From the NCBI RefSeq assembly GCF_009696065.1, contig NZ_VUMS01000010.1, positions 54,860 to 118,859 on the forward strand: a stretch of DNA of 64,000 nucleotides, in the 5' to 3' direction. The notes under the pieces were generated by a model that had not been told where the DNA came from, made no database searches, and saw only the letters and a list, made by a program, of their open reading frames with translations. The position numbers and the translations under genes were made by a program. The stretch comes from Oliverpabstia intestinalis (GTDB lineage: Bacteria; Bacillota; Clostridia; Lachnospirales; Lachnospiraceae). Shown here one piece after another: positions 15,923 through 25,184 of this stretch. The first letter of the stretch is position 1. Each line of letters begins with the position of its first letter.

Positions 15923-18115
15923 CTAGTTCAGCCGGATATTCTTCAGTGCATCGGCAAATGCGGAATTCACCGGTTCTTTTGCCTCTTTCTGCTGTTTCTT
16001 CATATACGCATGCACATCCCGTTTGGATACACCTCCGCCCTCTTTTTTCCGTCGCTCCTGGAATTTGGAAAGGCGTTCTTTGTGTCCGCAGGAGCAGACA
16101 AACATACTGTCGTCCCCTTTTCCGATCATTTCCATCCGTTTGTGGCAGATCGGGCATCTGGCGTTCGTTGTCCGGGATACAGTTTCCCGGTATCCGCAGG
16201 CACGATCCTGGCACACCAGAAGTTTCGCATTCTTTCCATTGACGGCAAGTAATCGTTTCCCGCAGTTCGGACATTTTTTATTTGTCATGTTTTCATGGCG
16301 GAAGGTTCCCTCTTCCCTGCGGATCTCCTGCAGCAGCTCTTTTGTATAGCCGCAGATCTCATTCATAAATACACGGTCATCCAGCTCTCCTTTTGCGATT
16401 TTTGAAAGCTTCATCTCCCACTCTGCAGTCAGTTCCGGCTTTTTCAGATCCTCCGGCACTAACTCCAGAAGCTGTTTTGCCTTAGATGTAATATGAATCT
16501 CATTTCCTTTCTTTTCCAGCAAAAAGGTGTGAAACAATTTTTCAATAATATCCGCTCTCGTGGCAACCGTTCCCAGCCCTCCGGTTTCTCCTATGGTTTT
16601 TACCATCTCACGGTCTTTGTTCTCCATGTATTTTACCGGATTTTCCATTGCCGAAAGCAGTGTTGCCTCAGTAAATCGTGGCGGCGGCGTGGTTTTTCCT
16701 TCCCGGATATCCACCTGCACCTGCTTAAACTCCATACCCTGACCGATTTTCGGAAGGGTCTGATCTTTCATATCACGGGAGGACTCATCCTCATCCTCAC
16801 AGTTCATCTCCTGTACCTGACGGAATCCTTCGTCTATCATGACTTTTCCTCTGGCAACGAACTGTTCTCTTCCACTCTCTGCATAAATAACTGTCTCTTC
16901 GTATCTGCACGGCGGACAGAACGCACTTAAAAAGCGGCGCACCACAAGATCATAGATTTTTCGTTCCTCATTTGTCATATGTGTCAGATCCACAAACTGT
17001 TCTGTCGGGATGATAGCATGATGATCGGATACTTTTTTATTGTCCACAAAAGACCATTTTTTCGTCTCCGGGTGCTGTGCTTTTACTGTCAGTGCCATCT
17101 TCCGGTACGGACCGACCGCACAGGCATCCAGACGCTCGGATAAGGTTCCGACGACATCCGAAGTCAGATATCGGGAGTCTGTTCTTGGATAAGTAAGTAC
17201 TTTATGATTTTCATAGAGACGCTGCATAATATTCAGAGTTTCCTTTGCAGACAATCCAAACCGTTTGTTCGCATCCCTCTGCAGTTCGGTCAGATCATAA
17301 AGCAGCGGTGGATAAACTTTTTTCTCTTTCTTTTCTGTCTTTCTGATGATCAGACTGTGCTTCTCACATTCCTTTTTTATCTCCTGGGCACGCTCCTTCT
17401 GATAGGTACGAAGGCTGCCTGTTTTTCCTTCTTTCCAGGTAAAAGTAATACCGTCTGCTTTTGCTGTGATCATATAATAACTTTCCGGTACAAACCGTCG
17501 AATCTCATTTTCTCTCGCCTGGATCATCGCAAGCGTAGGAGTCTGTACCCGACCACAGGATAACTGTGCGTTATATTTACAGGTCAGTGCTCTGGTGGCG
17601 TTGATTCCGACCAGCCAGTCCGCTTCCGCACGGGACACCGCCGCCCGGTATAAGGGGTCGTACTCTTTGCTGTTTTTCAGATGGGCAAACCCATCCCGGA
17701 TCGCCTTGTCTGTTACGGAAGACACCCACAGTCTCCGGCACGGTTTCTGGTTTCTTGCTTCTTTTAAGATCCAGCGTGCCACCAGTTCTCCCTCTCTTCC
17801 GGCATCCGTCGCGATCACGATTTCTTTGACATCCTGTCGCTGTACCAGTTTTTTCACTGTCTGGAACTGTTTTGCCGTCTGTCGGATCACTTCCGTTTCC
17901 AGTTTTTTCGGCATAATCGGAAGTTCTTCCATCTTCCATTCTTTATATTTTTTATCGTATCCTTCCGGGTCTTTTAAGGTTACCAGATGTCCCAGTCCCC
18001 AGGTAACGATATAATCCTTTCCTTCCAAAAAACCGTTTCCCTGCGGAGTACAGTGAAGCACCCGGCCAATGTCCCTTCCCACAGAAGGTTTTTCTGCCAA
18101 TACTAAGGTTTTCAT
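15923..18115 (-). CDS. topB: DNA topoisomerase III (type IA)
   Basis: 730 residues from the Met at 18115, chosen because MKTLVLAEKPSVGRDI is the family's canonical N-terminus and GAGG lies about six bases upstream; a start ten codons earlier abuts its own ribosome site. The TOPRIM motif ATDAGREGELVARWI is near residue 103, the active-site tyrosine in LTYPRTDSRYL near residue 309. The C-terminus carries two zinc-ribbon motifs (CPNCGKRL ... CQDRACGY and CPICHKRM ... CSCGHKE) and a Lys-rich tail. TopB relaxes and decatenates DNA by single-strand passage. Next to the nucleoid-associated protein gene. Confidence 0.95.
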   Translation of the reverse strand: MKTLVLAEKPSVGRDIGRVLHCTPQGNGFLEGKDYIVTWGLGHLVTLKDPEGYDKKYKEWKMEELPIMPKKLETEVIRQTAKQFQTVKKLVQRQDVKEIVIATDAGREGELVARWILKEARNQKPCRRLWVSSVTDKAIRDGFAHLKNSKEYDPLYRAAVSRAEADWLVGINATRALTCKYNAQLSCGRVQTPTLAMIQARENEIRRFVPESYYMITAKADGITFTWKEGKTGSLRTYQKERAQEIKKECEKHSLIIRKTEKKEKKVYPPLLYDLTELQRDANKRFGLSAKETLNIMQRLYENHKVLTYPRTDSRYLTSDVVGTLSERLDACAVGPYRKMALTVKAQHPETKKWSFVDNKKVSDHHAIIPTEQFVDLTHMTNEERKIYDLVVRRFLSAFCPPCRYEETVIYAESGREQFVARGKVMIDEGFRQVQEMNCEDEDESSRDMKDQTLPKIGQGMEFKQVQVDIREGKTTPPPRFTEATLLSAMENPVKYMENKDREMVKTIGETGGLGTVATRADIIEKLFHTFLLEKKGNEIHITSKAKQLLELVPEDLKKPELTAEWEMKLSKIAKGELDDRVFMNEICGYTKELLQEIRREEGTFRHENMTNKKCPNCGKRLLAVNGKNAKLLVCQDRACGYRETVSRTTNARCPICHKRMEMIGKGDDSMFVCSCGHKERLSKFQERRKKEGGGVSKRDVHAYMKKQQKEAKEPVNSAFADALKNIRLN

Positions 18116-18298
18116 TTTTATCCTCATTTCTGTCTGTTCCGACATCCTTCTTATTCTTTATTTTTCACTCTGGCATTATAGCATACTCTTTCACATATTT
18201 CAAAGTCCAACCCCGGTTCCGGTATCCTCTCATTCCCTTCTGATTTTAACAAGTTTTCCTGTTTTTTCAAAAAATTTCATGAAAATGCACAAAAAGTC

Positions 18299-18327
18299 TT
18301 GCCTTTTCCATACAAATCATATATAAT
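18299..18327 (+). promoter_or_regulatory. Sigma-A promoter of tRNA-Thr
   Basis: TTGCCT, 17-base spacer, perfect TATAAT, 21 bases before the tRNA 5' end. Confidence 0.8.
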
Positions 18328-18348
18328 ATCTTTTGTATTGATTCACAG

Positions 18349-18420
18349 GCTGAAATAGCTCAGTTGGTAGAGCACTTCACTCGTAATGAAGGGGTCGTGG
18401 GTTCAAGTCCCATTTTCAGC
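18349..18420 (+). tRNA. tRNA-Thr (anticodon CGU)
   Basis: A 72-base cloverleaf. Acceptor stem GCTGAAA/TTTCAGC, D stem GCTC/GAGC, anticodon stem CTTCA/TGAAG with loop CTCGTAA (anticodon CGT, decoding ACG), variable loop GGGTC, T stem GTGGG/CCCAT with loop TTCAAGT. The CCA end is not encoded. It is a single-gene unit with its own promoter and terminator. Confidence 0.97.
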
Positions 18421-18427
18421 TTTTCAG

Positions 18428-18468
18428 AAACGTTCGCCATTTATTTTCAGGTGGTGGGCGTTTTTTCG
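18428..18468 (+). terminator. Terminator of tRNA-Thr
   Basis: AAACG and CCA pair with TGG and CGTTT around a four-base internal loop; T6 follows. Confidence 0.65.
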
Positions 18469-18497
18469 TTATCTACCTGCTGAACAGTCACTGACTT

Positions 18498-18545
18498 TTA
18501 AGAAAAGGTGATGGAACTTCTCTGTTCCACCACCTTTTCTTTTGC
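18498..18545 (-). terminator. Hairpin terminator of the aminotransferase gene
   Basis: AGAAAAGGTG-TGGAAC pairs with GTTCCA-CACCTTTTCT (single bulges). The stem is strong; the T-tract is better on the plus strand, so it may work in both directions. A right-end remnant of the dispersed repeat (CTGCTGAACAGTCAC) lies at 18477-18491. Confidence 0.6.
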
Positions 18546-18565
18546 TATATCTTCTCTTATTTCTT

Positions 18566-19735
18566 TTACAGTTTTCGGAATGCATACAGAGAACGTTCTA
18601 CCTTCTCCGTCTCGATGCAGTAAGCCATACGGAAATATCCCGGGCAGCCGAAGGTATCACCGGGCACTAACAGCAGATCCTGTTTCATTGCTCTCTTACA
18701 GAATGCAACCGCATCCGGTTCCGGAGCTTTCGGGAACATGTAGAAGGTTCCGCCCGGGCGTACGATCTCAAATCCCATACCAGTCAGGGCATCATAAAGA
18801 ATATTTGCATTTTTCTCATATACTGACAGGTCTGCGGTATCGTACAGACAATCAGCCACTGCAAGCTGGATCAGGGATGCCGGGCAATTATGCCCGATAC
18901 CACGGGAAATCTGTCCGCACATATCTACAATGGTTTCCGCCTCATTACAGCTCGGTGACACTGCCACATAACCGATTCTCTCTCCAGGAAGGGACAGCGA
19001 TTTGCTGAAGGAGTAACAGGTGATGGTATTCGGATAATACTTCGCGATAAACGGTGCATCCACACCCTCAAAAACAATCTCACGGTACGGCTCATCTGAG
19101 ATCAGATATATCTCATGACCGTATTCTGCTGCTTTTTTCTCCATGATCCGCGCCAGTTCTCTGACTGTATCGGTGGTGTATACAATACCGGACGGATTAT
19201 TCGGCGTATTGATCAGAACTGCGGTAACATCGTTTGTCAGCATGGTCTCGAATTTTTCAAAGTCAATCTGGAATCCTTTCAGATCCGGCGGAACAACTTT
19301 CAGTTTTGCTCCTGTCAGATTGACATACGGGTTGTATTCCGGAAAAAACGGTGCGAAAGTAAGGATGGAATCTCCCGGAACAGTTACTGCACGGAATGCA
19401 TGTGCCAGAGCTGCTGCCGCACCGGAGCACATGAAAATATGTTCTTTTTTATATGGCAGACCGAAACGTTTTTCCAGAGATACCGCTACCGCCTCACGCA
19501 CACTGTCGATACCGAGGCTCGGGCTGTATCCATGAAGGGCTACCGGGCTTTCCGTCTCCAGCAGTTCGATCATTTTCTTTGTAAATTTTTCCGGAACCGG
19601 CACAGACGGATTACCGAGACTGTAGTCAAATACATTCTCTTTTCCGATCTCTTTTGCCCGTTCGGTTCCGTAAGTAAACATCTCACGGATTACGGATTTT
19701 GCTCCTAACATCTTTTTATATTCCTGTGCAATCAT
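18566..19735 (-). CDS. Class I/II pyridoxal-phosphate aminotransferase
   Basis: 389 residues. PLP-fold landmarks: FDYSLGNPSVPVPE at residue 36 (substrate region), INTPNNPSGIVY near 170 (Asn contacting PLP), ISDEPYREI near 207 (Asp to pyridine nitrogen, Tyr), and SFSKSLSLPGERIGY near 239 containing the Schiff-base Lys. The closing Arg that binds substrate carboxylate is in GYFRMAYC near 369. It belongs to the AspC/PatA-like fold I group; the amino donor cannot be read from sequence. It is a single gene with a clear terminator. Usual family length. Confidence 0.9.
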   Translation of the reverse strand: MIAQEYKKMLGAKSVIREMFTYGTERAKEIGKENVFDYSLGNPSVPVPEKFTKKMIELLETESPVALHGYSPSLGIDSVREAVAVSLEKRFGLPYKKEHIFMCSGAAAALAHAFRAVTVPGDSILTFAPFFPEYNPYVNLTGAKLKVVPPDLKGFQIDFEKFETMLTNDVTAVLINTPNNPSGIVYTTDTVRELARIMEKKAAEYGHEIYLISDEPYREIVFEGVDAPFIAKYYPNTITCYSFSKSLSLPGERIGYVAVSPSCNEAETIVDMCGQISRGIGHNCPASLIQLAVADCLYDTADLSVYEKNANILYDALTGMGFEIVRPGGTFYMFPKAPEPDAVAFCKRAMKQDLLLVPGDTFGCPGYFRMAYCIETEKVERSLYAFRKL

Positions 19736-19810
19736 AGTTGGTCTCCTTACTTTCTGTCCAGGTTTCCAATCCTTTTTTCTTATCGTTCAGAAACCTGCTT
19801 TTCCTTATGC

Positions 19811-21250
19811 TTAATATACAATTACCGGTGTTCCCACCGATACTGTCTCGTAGATAGTTTTTGCAGCTTCCAGCGGAGTATTGATACATCCGTGGGAGCC
19901 ATTGGTTTTATATATATCACCACCAAAATTATTACCACGACTCGCCAGATCATGAATACCGACGCCACCGTTAAATGGCATCCAGTAATGAACGAAAGCC
20001 GTATATTCCGGTTGCCCGTTCGCATCTTTTGGCCCCTTCATGGTGTATTCTGTGGTCTTCCAGAAGATTGGCCAGCAACCGTTTTTCGGAGTGGCTCTTC
20101 CTTCTTTTGATATATCACCGGTAACCACCGGAGTCTCCACCACAAGTTGTCCGTTTTTGTAGCACCACATTGTCTGCCTGTCGATGCTGATTTCTACATA
20201 GACATCGCCAAGATCGTTATCACTTGTTCCTTTTGCCTTATGGCTGTAAGAAAGTTCCATCTCCTGCTCTTTTCCTTCAGCCAGTGCCGTTTTCAGGTTT
20301 TCCAGGGATTTTTCCCGGTCTACCTGCCAGCCGTATCTGTTGGTTGCCAGTGTGATCTGTGCACCGTCGTGAGTTGTAAATTTTCTGGACTTTCCATAGG
20401 TATCAGTCTGATCCGCAAGTTGCTCAATAAACGCCTTTTCCTTCGATTCATCAATAGAATAATTGCCGTTTTCGTCCTGTACAAGCCAGGATTTTAACAC
20501 CTCATGATCAATCGTGGATACGGTACCTTTCACTGTATAAGTCAGTTTTGCATCGGTCAGCGAATTCAGCGTATTCATCTGTTCGTTCAGAGATTCATCA
20601 TTTTGATACACTGCCGGTTTCAGATAACAGTCCTGATCCACCAGAGAAAGTTCTGTCGTGCCATTTTGTATGGCATCCTGTACCAGAGAAATAACTTTTT
20701 CTTCATCCACCGCATTACCTTCCACCTCAGGGGCTATCCTATACCCATCTGCAGTTTCCTGTAGTGCCGCATCCCGGGGCTGTACCATATTTGCCTCGCT
20801 CATAAACGGAAGGCTTTTTATAATCGGTTCCACCGCATCTTCTTCGTAGGTGGTATTCGCCGATACTTCATACTTACCTCCCCGGAACGCATGGAGAATC
20901 CACTCCAGTGGTTTCTGATCTGTCAGTAACTGATCCACACCATTGTCATCCACATACGTCAGATGAAACTGTGGTCCGGTAACAGTATATGTTTCCCCTT
21001 CTTTCGTGGTGATGTTCAGTGTATATTCACTGATTTTTTCCTGCAGAAGCTCCTTTACTTCCGAAGCTGTCTTATCGCTGCAGTCCTGTCCGTTGATCCA
21101 CGTATCTTTATAAAAATGGATTTTGTAATAATTACTTCTCCATATATACGCTGCTGCCACTCCAAGCAACAGGATCAGGCAAAGATACACGCTGATGATT
21201 ACTTTTTTCTGTTTCTTCTTTTTTCTTTTTTTACCCTTCTTTTGTGCCAT
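19811..21250 (-). CDS. L,D-transpeptidase (YkuD) with N-terminal peptidoglycan-binding-like domains
   Basis: 479 residues. After a very basic N-terminus (KKGKKRKKKKQKK) comes one membrane helix (VIISVYLCLILLLGVAAAYI, residues 17-36), so the bulk is outside the cell. The middle region (about 60-330) contains two repeats of the type seen before YkuD domains in clostridia. The C-terminal catalytic domain has HYWMPFNGGVGIHD and then NGSHGCINTPLE with catalytic Cys455, the HXn-SHGCxN signature. Such enzymes make 3-3 crosslinks between meso-diaminopimelate residues. Single gene between an aminotransferase and mscS. Confidence 0.93.
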   Translation of the reverse strand: MAQKKGKKRKKKKQKKVIISVYLCLILLLGVAAAYIWRSNYYKIHFYKDTWINGQDCSDKTASEVKELLQEKISEYTLNITTKEGETYTVTGPQFHLTYVDDNGVDQLLTDQKPLEWILHAFRGGKYEVSANTTYEEDAVEPIIKSLPFMSEANMVQPRDAALQETADGYRIAPEVEGNAVDEEKVISLVQDAIQNGTTELSLVDQDCYLKPAVYQNDESLNEQMNTLNSLTDAKLTYTVKGTVSTIDHEVLKSWLVQDENGNYSIDESKEKAFIEQLADQTDTYGKSRKFTTHDGAQITLATNRYGWQVDREKSLENLKTALAEGKEQEMELSYSHKAKGTSDNDLGDVYVEISIDRQTMWCYKNGQLVVETPVVTGDISKEGRATPKNGCWPIFWKTTEYTMKGPKDANGQPEYTAFVHYWMPFNGGVGIHDLASRGNNFGGDIYKTNGSHGCINTPLEAAKTIYETVSVGTPVIVY

Positions 21251-21414
21251 GATTCCCCTTTATTCTTTTACTCCCTTTCTGTATACACACCGCGCTCTGT
21301 CTGCGTTTTGCAAGTATATCCTTTTTCTGGATAATTATATACCATTTGTCGAGGAATACAATTTCAATTCTCTTAATATTTTTTTACACTTTGTAAACTC
21401 TTTATATTTTCCTT

Positions 21415-22248
21415 TCACCGGTGCATATGCACATCCATCTGCGGATACGGAATCCGAATGCCCCTCTTATCAAATTCCAGTTTGATCTGTTCATTCATAC
21501 GCCACTTGGTATTCCAGAATTCTTCTGTTTTTACCCAGGCACGAAGCCCTAAGATCACTGCACTGTCCCCCAGTTCATCCACAAAAATCTGAGTTTCTTC
21601 CCGATCCATAAGTTCCGGATCTTTTTCGATCAGTTCCCGGAGAATCTGTTTTGCCAAAAGCAGGTCGGATTCATAGGAAATTCCCACTTTGATCTCCAGT
21701 CTTCTTTTTTCCATTGCCGTTACATTCGTGATACTGTCGTTTGTCAGCACAGAATTGGGGATCACGATCCGACGGCTGTCGATGGTCATCAGCGTAGTGT
21801 AGTACAGTTCGATCTTCTGTACCGTTCCCTCGGTCTTTTCCCCATTTTCGATGATGTAATCGCCAACGGAAAACGGGCGCAGGAACATGATGATCAGTCC
21901 GCCTGCAAAGTTGGATAAGCCACCCTGCAAAGCCAAACTGATCGCCACGCCGGCAGAACCTACAAGTGCAGCCACCGAAGTCTTGTCCACGCCAAGATTT
22001 CCGGCAATCGTCAGGATCAGGATCAGATGCAGCCCAATCTTAATTCCTGATAAAAGAAAGCTTTTTGCTGCCTCATCACTTCCGAATTTTACCAGATGTT
22101 TCCGCAGATTTTTGCAGAGCCATCCGATCAGTTTTGTTCCGATAAAATAAACGATCAGCGCCAGGATGACTTTCAGCACGAAATCAAGAAGTCCGTCCTG
22201 TGGAATACTCCCCTTCCACTGAGCCAGCGCCTTTATTGCATTCGTCAT
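21415..22248 (-). CDS. mscS: Small-conductance mechanosensitive channel (MscS family)
   Basis: 277 residues with three predicted N-terminal helices and the pore-lining TM3 with the Gly/Ala pattern SAGVAISLALQGGLSNFAGG (about residues 97-116), followed by FLRPFSVGDYI (beta domain entry) and IVIPNSVLTNDSITN, the MscS signature. It opens upon membrane tension and releases solutes in osmotic downshock. The start ATG overlaps the glgB stop codon (ATGA), so translation is coupled to glycogen branching enzyme, an odd functional pairing. Confidence 0.93.
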   Translation of the reverse strand: MTNAIKALAQWKGSIPQDGLLDFVLKVILALIVYFIGTKLIGWLCKNLRKHLVKFGSDEAAKSFLLSGIKIGLHLILILTIAGNLGVDKTSVAALVGSAGVAISLALQGGLSNFAGGLIIMFLRPFSVGDYIIENGEKTEGTVQKIELYYTTLMTIDSRRIVIPNSVLTNDSITNVTAMEKRRLEIKVGISYESDLLLAKQILRELIEKDPELMDREETQIFVDELGDSAVILGLRAWVKTEEFWNTKWRMNEQIKLEFDKRGIRIPYPQMDVHMHR

Positions 22249-24695
22249 TCTGTCTTAGTCTCCTTTTTAGCTGTTACCGTCTTTTTCTCTTTTGGCTTCT
22301 TCGCAGCTTCTGCTTCTTTTGCTGTGCGTTTTTCTTTCTCTTCTGCACCTTTCTTCTCAGCCGTCTCCAGCTTCTGCTGGATGACTTTACGAAGTCCTTC
22401 TTTTTTCTCAGTTGCAGACAGCATCTTTCTTTCTGCTTTTCCGGCTGTCTTTTTCGCTGTTTTTGCCGTTCTGTTGGTAGATGTCTTTGCTGCTGTTTTT
22501 GTAAAGCTGTAAATTGCTACGCTTAACGGTGCAACTTTTACTTTGATCGTATACGGACGATCATCCGTCTCTTCTTTCTTCGCAATCTTTACACGTGGAT
22601 TGACCACACCGGTTCCACCGTATTCCTTTGCATCACTGTTCAGGATTTCTTTATATTTTCCTGCATACGGGACACCTACCAGTTCCTCCTCATAAGCAAC
22701 ATCCGAGAAATTACAAATAACAACCAGTGTATCTTCCTGTTTTTTGGACTTTCGAAGAAAAGTCACCATACTCTTTTCCCATTCCACGCAGTTGATCCAT
22801 TCAAATCCATCGGGATCATAGTCCAGTTTCCACAGTGCCGGATGCGTCTTATAAAGCTGAATCAGGGCTTTCGTATAGTTCTGCATCTGTCTGTGTGCCG
22901 GTTTTTCCAGGTCTTCCCAGTCAAGAGCTTTATTTTCTGCCCATTCATGTACCTGACCATATTCCTGTCCCATAAACAGAAGTTTTTTACCCGGATGTGT
23001 CATAAAAAAGCCATACGCCGCACGCAGATTTGCGAACTTTTTATCCTCGATTCCAGGCATCTTCTCCAATAGCGATCCTTTCTGGTGTACCACTTCATCA
23101 TGGGATAAGCTCAACATGAACCGTTCACTGTAAGCATAAACCATACTGAATGTCAGTTCGTTATGGTGTGCACCACGAAAATACGGATCATTACTCATAT
23201 AGCCGACGAAATCATTCATCCATCCCATATTCCATTTGTAATCAAATCCCAGACCATCTTCCGTGTCCACACTTCCTGTCACTCTCGGCCATGCTGTGGA
23301 CTCTTCTGCTATCAGAAGAGCATCCGGATGTTTCTTTTTAAAGATAGAATTCAGATGTTTTAACAATTCCACAGCATCCAGATTTTCATTGCCGCCGTAG
23401 ATGTTTGCAACCCATTCCCCATCGTTCTTTCCATAGTCCAGATACAACATGGAAGCCACTGCATCAAAGCGGATACCGTCTGCATGGAATTTTTCTGTCC
23501 AGAACAGTGCGTTGGCAATCAGGAAGTTTTTCACCTGCGGTCTTCCATAATTGTAGATCAGTGTGCCCCAGTGTGGATGATACCCCTGTCTCGGATCGAG
23601 ATGCTCATACAGACAGGTTCCGTCAAAGTTGGCAAGTCCGAAGGTATCCCGTGGGAAATGCGCCGGTACCCAGTCCAGAATCACACCGATACCCGCCTGA
23701 TGGAGCGTATCCACAAAATACATAAAATCTTCCGGTGAGCCGTAGCGGCTGGTCGGTGCATAATAGCCGGTCACCTGATAGCCCCAGGAGGCATCAAACG
23801 GATGTTCCATCACCGGCATCAGTTCCACATGTGTATATCCCATCTCTTTGACATAAGCCACGATCATCGGTGCAAGTTCCCGGTAATTATAGAATTCTCT
23901 TCCGTCTTCCGGTTTTTTCCAGGATGCCAGATGCATCTCATAGACGAACATCGGGGCATCCTCTGTCTGAATCTTTTTTCGTTCCTTCATCCATGTCTGA
24001 TCTTTCCAGACATACTGTGTAAGATCTGCCACCACCGAAGCAGTTGCCGGGCGAAGTTCTGCCTGGTTTGCATAAGGATCGGCTTTCAGGTAAGTCAGAC
24101 CGTCTTTTAATTTTAGTTCATACTTATACAGAGACCCTACCGGAATCTGTGGGATAAACAGCTCATAGATTCCCGATACCGAAAGGCGCTGCATCTGGTA
24201 TACTCTGCCATCCCAGTGGTTAAAATCTCCAACCACACTGACACGGGCCGCATTCGGTGCCCAGACTGCAAAATACACACCATCCACACCATTGACAGTC
24301 ATCGGATGTGCACCCAGTTTTTCGTAAATATCATAGCAGATACCATTGATAAACTTCTGTTCTTCTTCCAGTGTGATCTGACAGGGAAACGCATATGCAT
24401 CATAGCATTCGATCTGTTCCCCCTCCTGCTCCACCAGATAGGTATACTCCGGAATCTTTCTCCCGCTCAGTAATACAGCAAAATATCCTGCATCGTCCTC
24501 TTTACTCATCGGATACTCTCTGCCGTCTTTTGTCATTTTCACTGTTACTTTGTCCGCCCCCGGAAAAAAGCACTGTATCAGCACTCCGTCACCGGTTACA
24601 TGTGGTCCGAGGATCTCTCTCGGCGCATATTCTTCAGAATATACAACTGCCTCAATTTCCGGCCAATCCATCAATTCATATAATTTGTCAGACAT
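22245..24695 (-). CDS. glgB: 1,4-alpha-glucan branching enzyme with basic C-terminal tail
   Basis: 816 residues. An N-terminal extension and CBM48-like domain (VYFAVWAPNAARVSVVGDFN, about 140) precede the GH13 barrel: HGxxHY-region, DGIRFDAVASMLY with nucleophile Asp411, LLIAEESTAWP with the acid/base Glu464, and LSHDEVVH with Asp533. GlgB makes alpha-1,6 branches in glycogen. Family members end near residue 730; here residues 734-816 are an extra Lys/Ala/Thr/Glu-rich, histone H1-like tail (KKTAGKAERK, EKKGAEEKEKR, KKETKTE), similar in composition to the protein at 7207-7659. No other glycogen gene is nearby. Translationally coupled to mscS. Confidence 0.94.
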   Translation of the reverse strand: MSDKLYELMDWPEIEAVVYSEEYAPREILGPHVTGDGVLIQCFFPGADKVTVKMTKDGREYPMSKEDDAGYFAVLLSGRKIPEYTYLVEQEGEQIECYDAYAFPCQITLEEEQKFINGICYDIYEKLGAHPMTVNGVDGVYFAVWAPNAARVSVVGDFNHWDGRVYQMQRLSVSGIYELFIPQIPVGSLYKYELKLKDGLTYLKADPYANQAELRPATASVVADLTQYVWKDQTWMKERKKIQTEDAPMFVYEMHLASWKKPEDGREFYNYRELAPMIVAYVKEMGYTHVELMPVMEHPFDASWGYQVTGYYAPTSRYGSPEDFMYFVDTLHQAGIGVILDWVPAHFPRDTFGLANFDGTCLYEHLDPRQGYHPHWGTLIYNYGRPQVKNFLIANALFWTEKFHADGIRFDAVASMLYLDYGKNDGEWVANIYGGNENLDAVELLKHLNSIFKKKHPDALLIAEESTAWPRVTGSVDTEDGLGFDYKWNMGWMNDFVGYMSNDPYFRGAHHNELTFSMVYAYSERFMLSLSHDEVVHQKGSLLEKMPGIEDKKFANLRAAYGFFMTHPGKKLLFMGQEYGQVHEWAENKALDWEDLEKPAHRQMQNYTKALIQLYKTHPALWKLDYDPDGFEWINCVEWEKSMVTFLRKSKKQEDTLVVICNFSDVAYEEELVGVPYAGKYKEILNSDAKEYGGTGVVNPRVKIAKKEETDDRPYTIKVKVAPLSVAIYSFTKTAAKTSTNRTAKTAKKTAGKAERKMLSATEKKEGLRKVIQQKLETAEKKGAEEKEKRTAKEAEAAKKPKEKKTVTAKKETKTE

Positions 24696-24718
24696 AAACC
24701 CCTACCTCCTGCGATTTC

Positions 24719-24832
24719 GTAACCGTTCAGTACCTTCACAGTTACAAGCCAAATGCGTTTTAACTGTATGTCTCGGGATTTTGGCATATTCAGGTCAAAC
24801 GCCTTCCGGCATACTGCCTACTGAATAGTTAC
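24719..24832 (+). repeat. Composite dispersed repeat, short form (114 bp)
   Basis: Left end GTAACCGTTCAGTAC, right end CTACTGAATAGTTAC. It lacks the AAATGC...GGTG hairpin block, keeping the end hairpin and a drifted central hairpin. It lies in the upstream region of glgB, 24 bases from its ATG. Confidence 0.85.
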
Positions 24833-24944
24833 AATTTTTTTATATATTATATTTATCATACCATTTTCATACTCGAAATACAATCGTAAGAAGAAGTAAC
24901 CGAAATATATATTACACTGAATCTTAAATTCAAATCTTCCTCGT

Positions 24945-24990
24945 GAAAAGAGAGCCGTTTTGCCCTTTCGGATGTAACGACTCTCCTTTC
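24945..24990 (-). terminator. Terminator of the serC-serA operon
   Basis: GGAGAGTCGTT pairs with AACGGCTCTC (one G-U and one mismatch), followed by TTTTC on the minus strand. It is separated from the serA stop (25185) by the palindromic element 25001-25168. Confidence 0.65.
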
Positions 24991-25000
24991 TTCTTCCTGC

Positions 25001-25168
25001 GCTAGAGCGTGTCTGAAAAAGGCTTTTCGTGAGCTGCGAGACCCAGTTTGTGGGAGATTTTATCCGAATGAGGGCGGCGTAGCGGGCTACGGCAACCGAA
25101 TGAGGGTAAAATATACCGCAAAGTGGGGCTTGCAGATTGCGGAAATGATTTTTCAGGCACGCTCCAGC
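25001..25168. mobile_element. MITE-like 168-bp imperfect palindrome
   Basis: Ends are 20-base inverted repeats with two mismatches (GCTAGAGCGTGTCTGAAAAA at left; its near complement ends at 25168). The interior is also roughly palindromic: TTTGTGGGAGATTTTATC opposes GTAAAATATACCGCAAAG, and near the middle CGTAGC-GGG-CTACG is flanked by two direct copies of CCGAATGAGGG. No reading frame. The structure suggests a non-autonomous element or structured RNA; no clear target duplication seen. Confidence 0.6.
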
Positions 25169-25184
25169 ACGTTTTATTTTCTAT

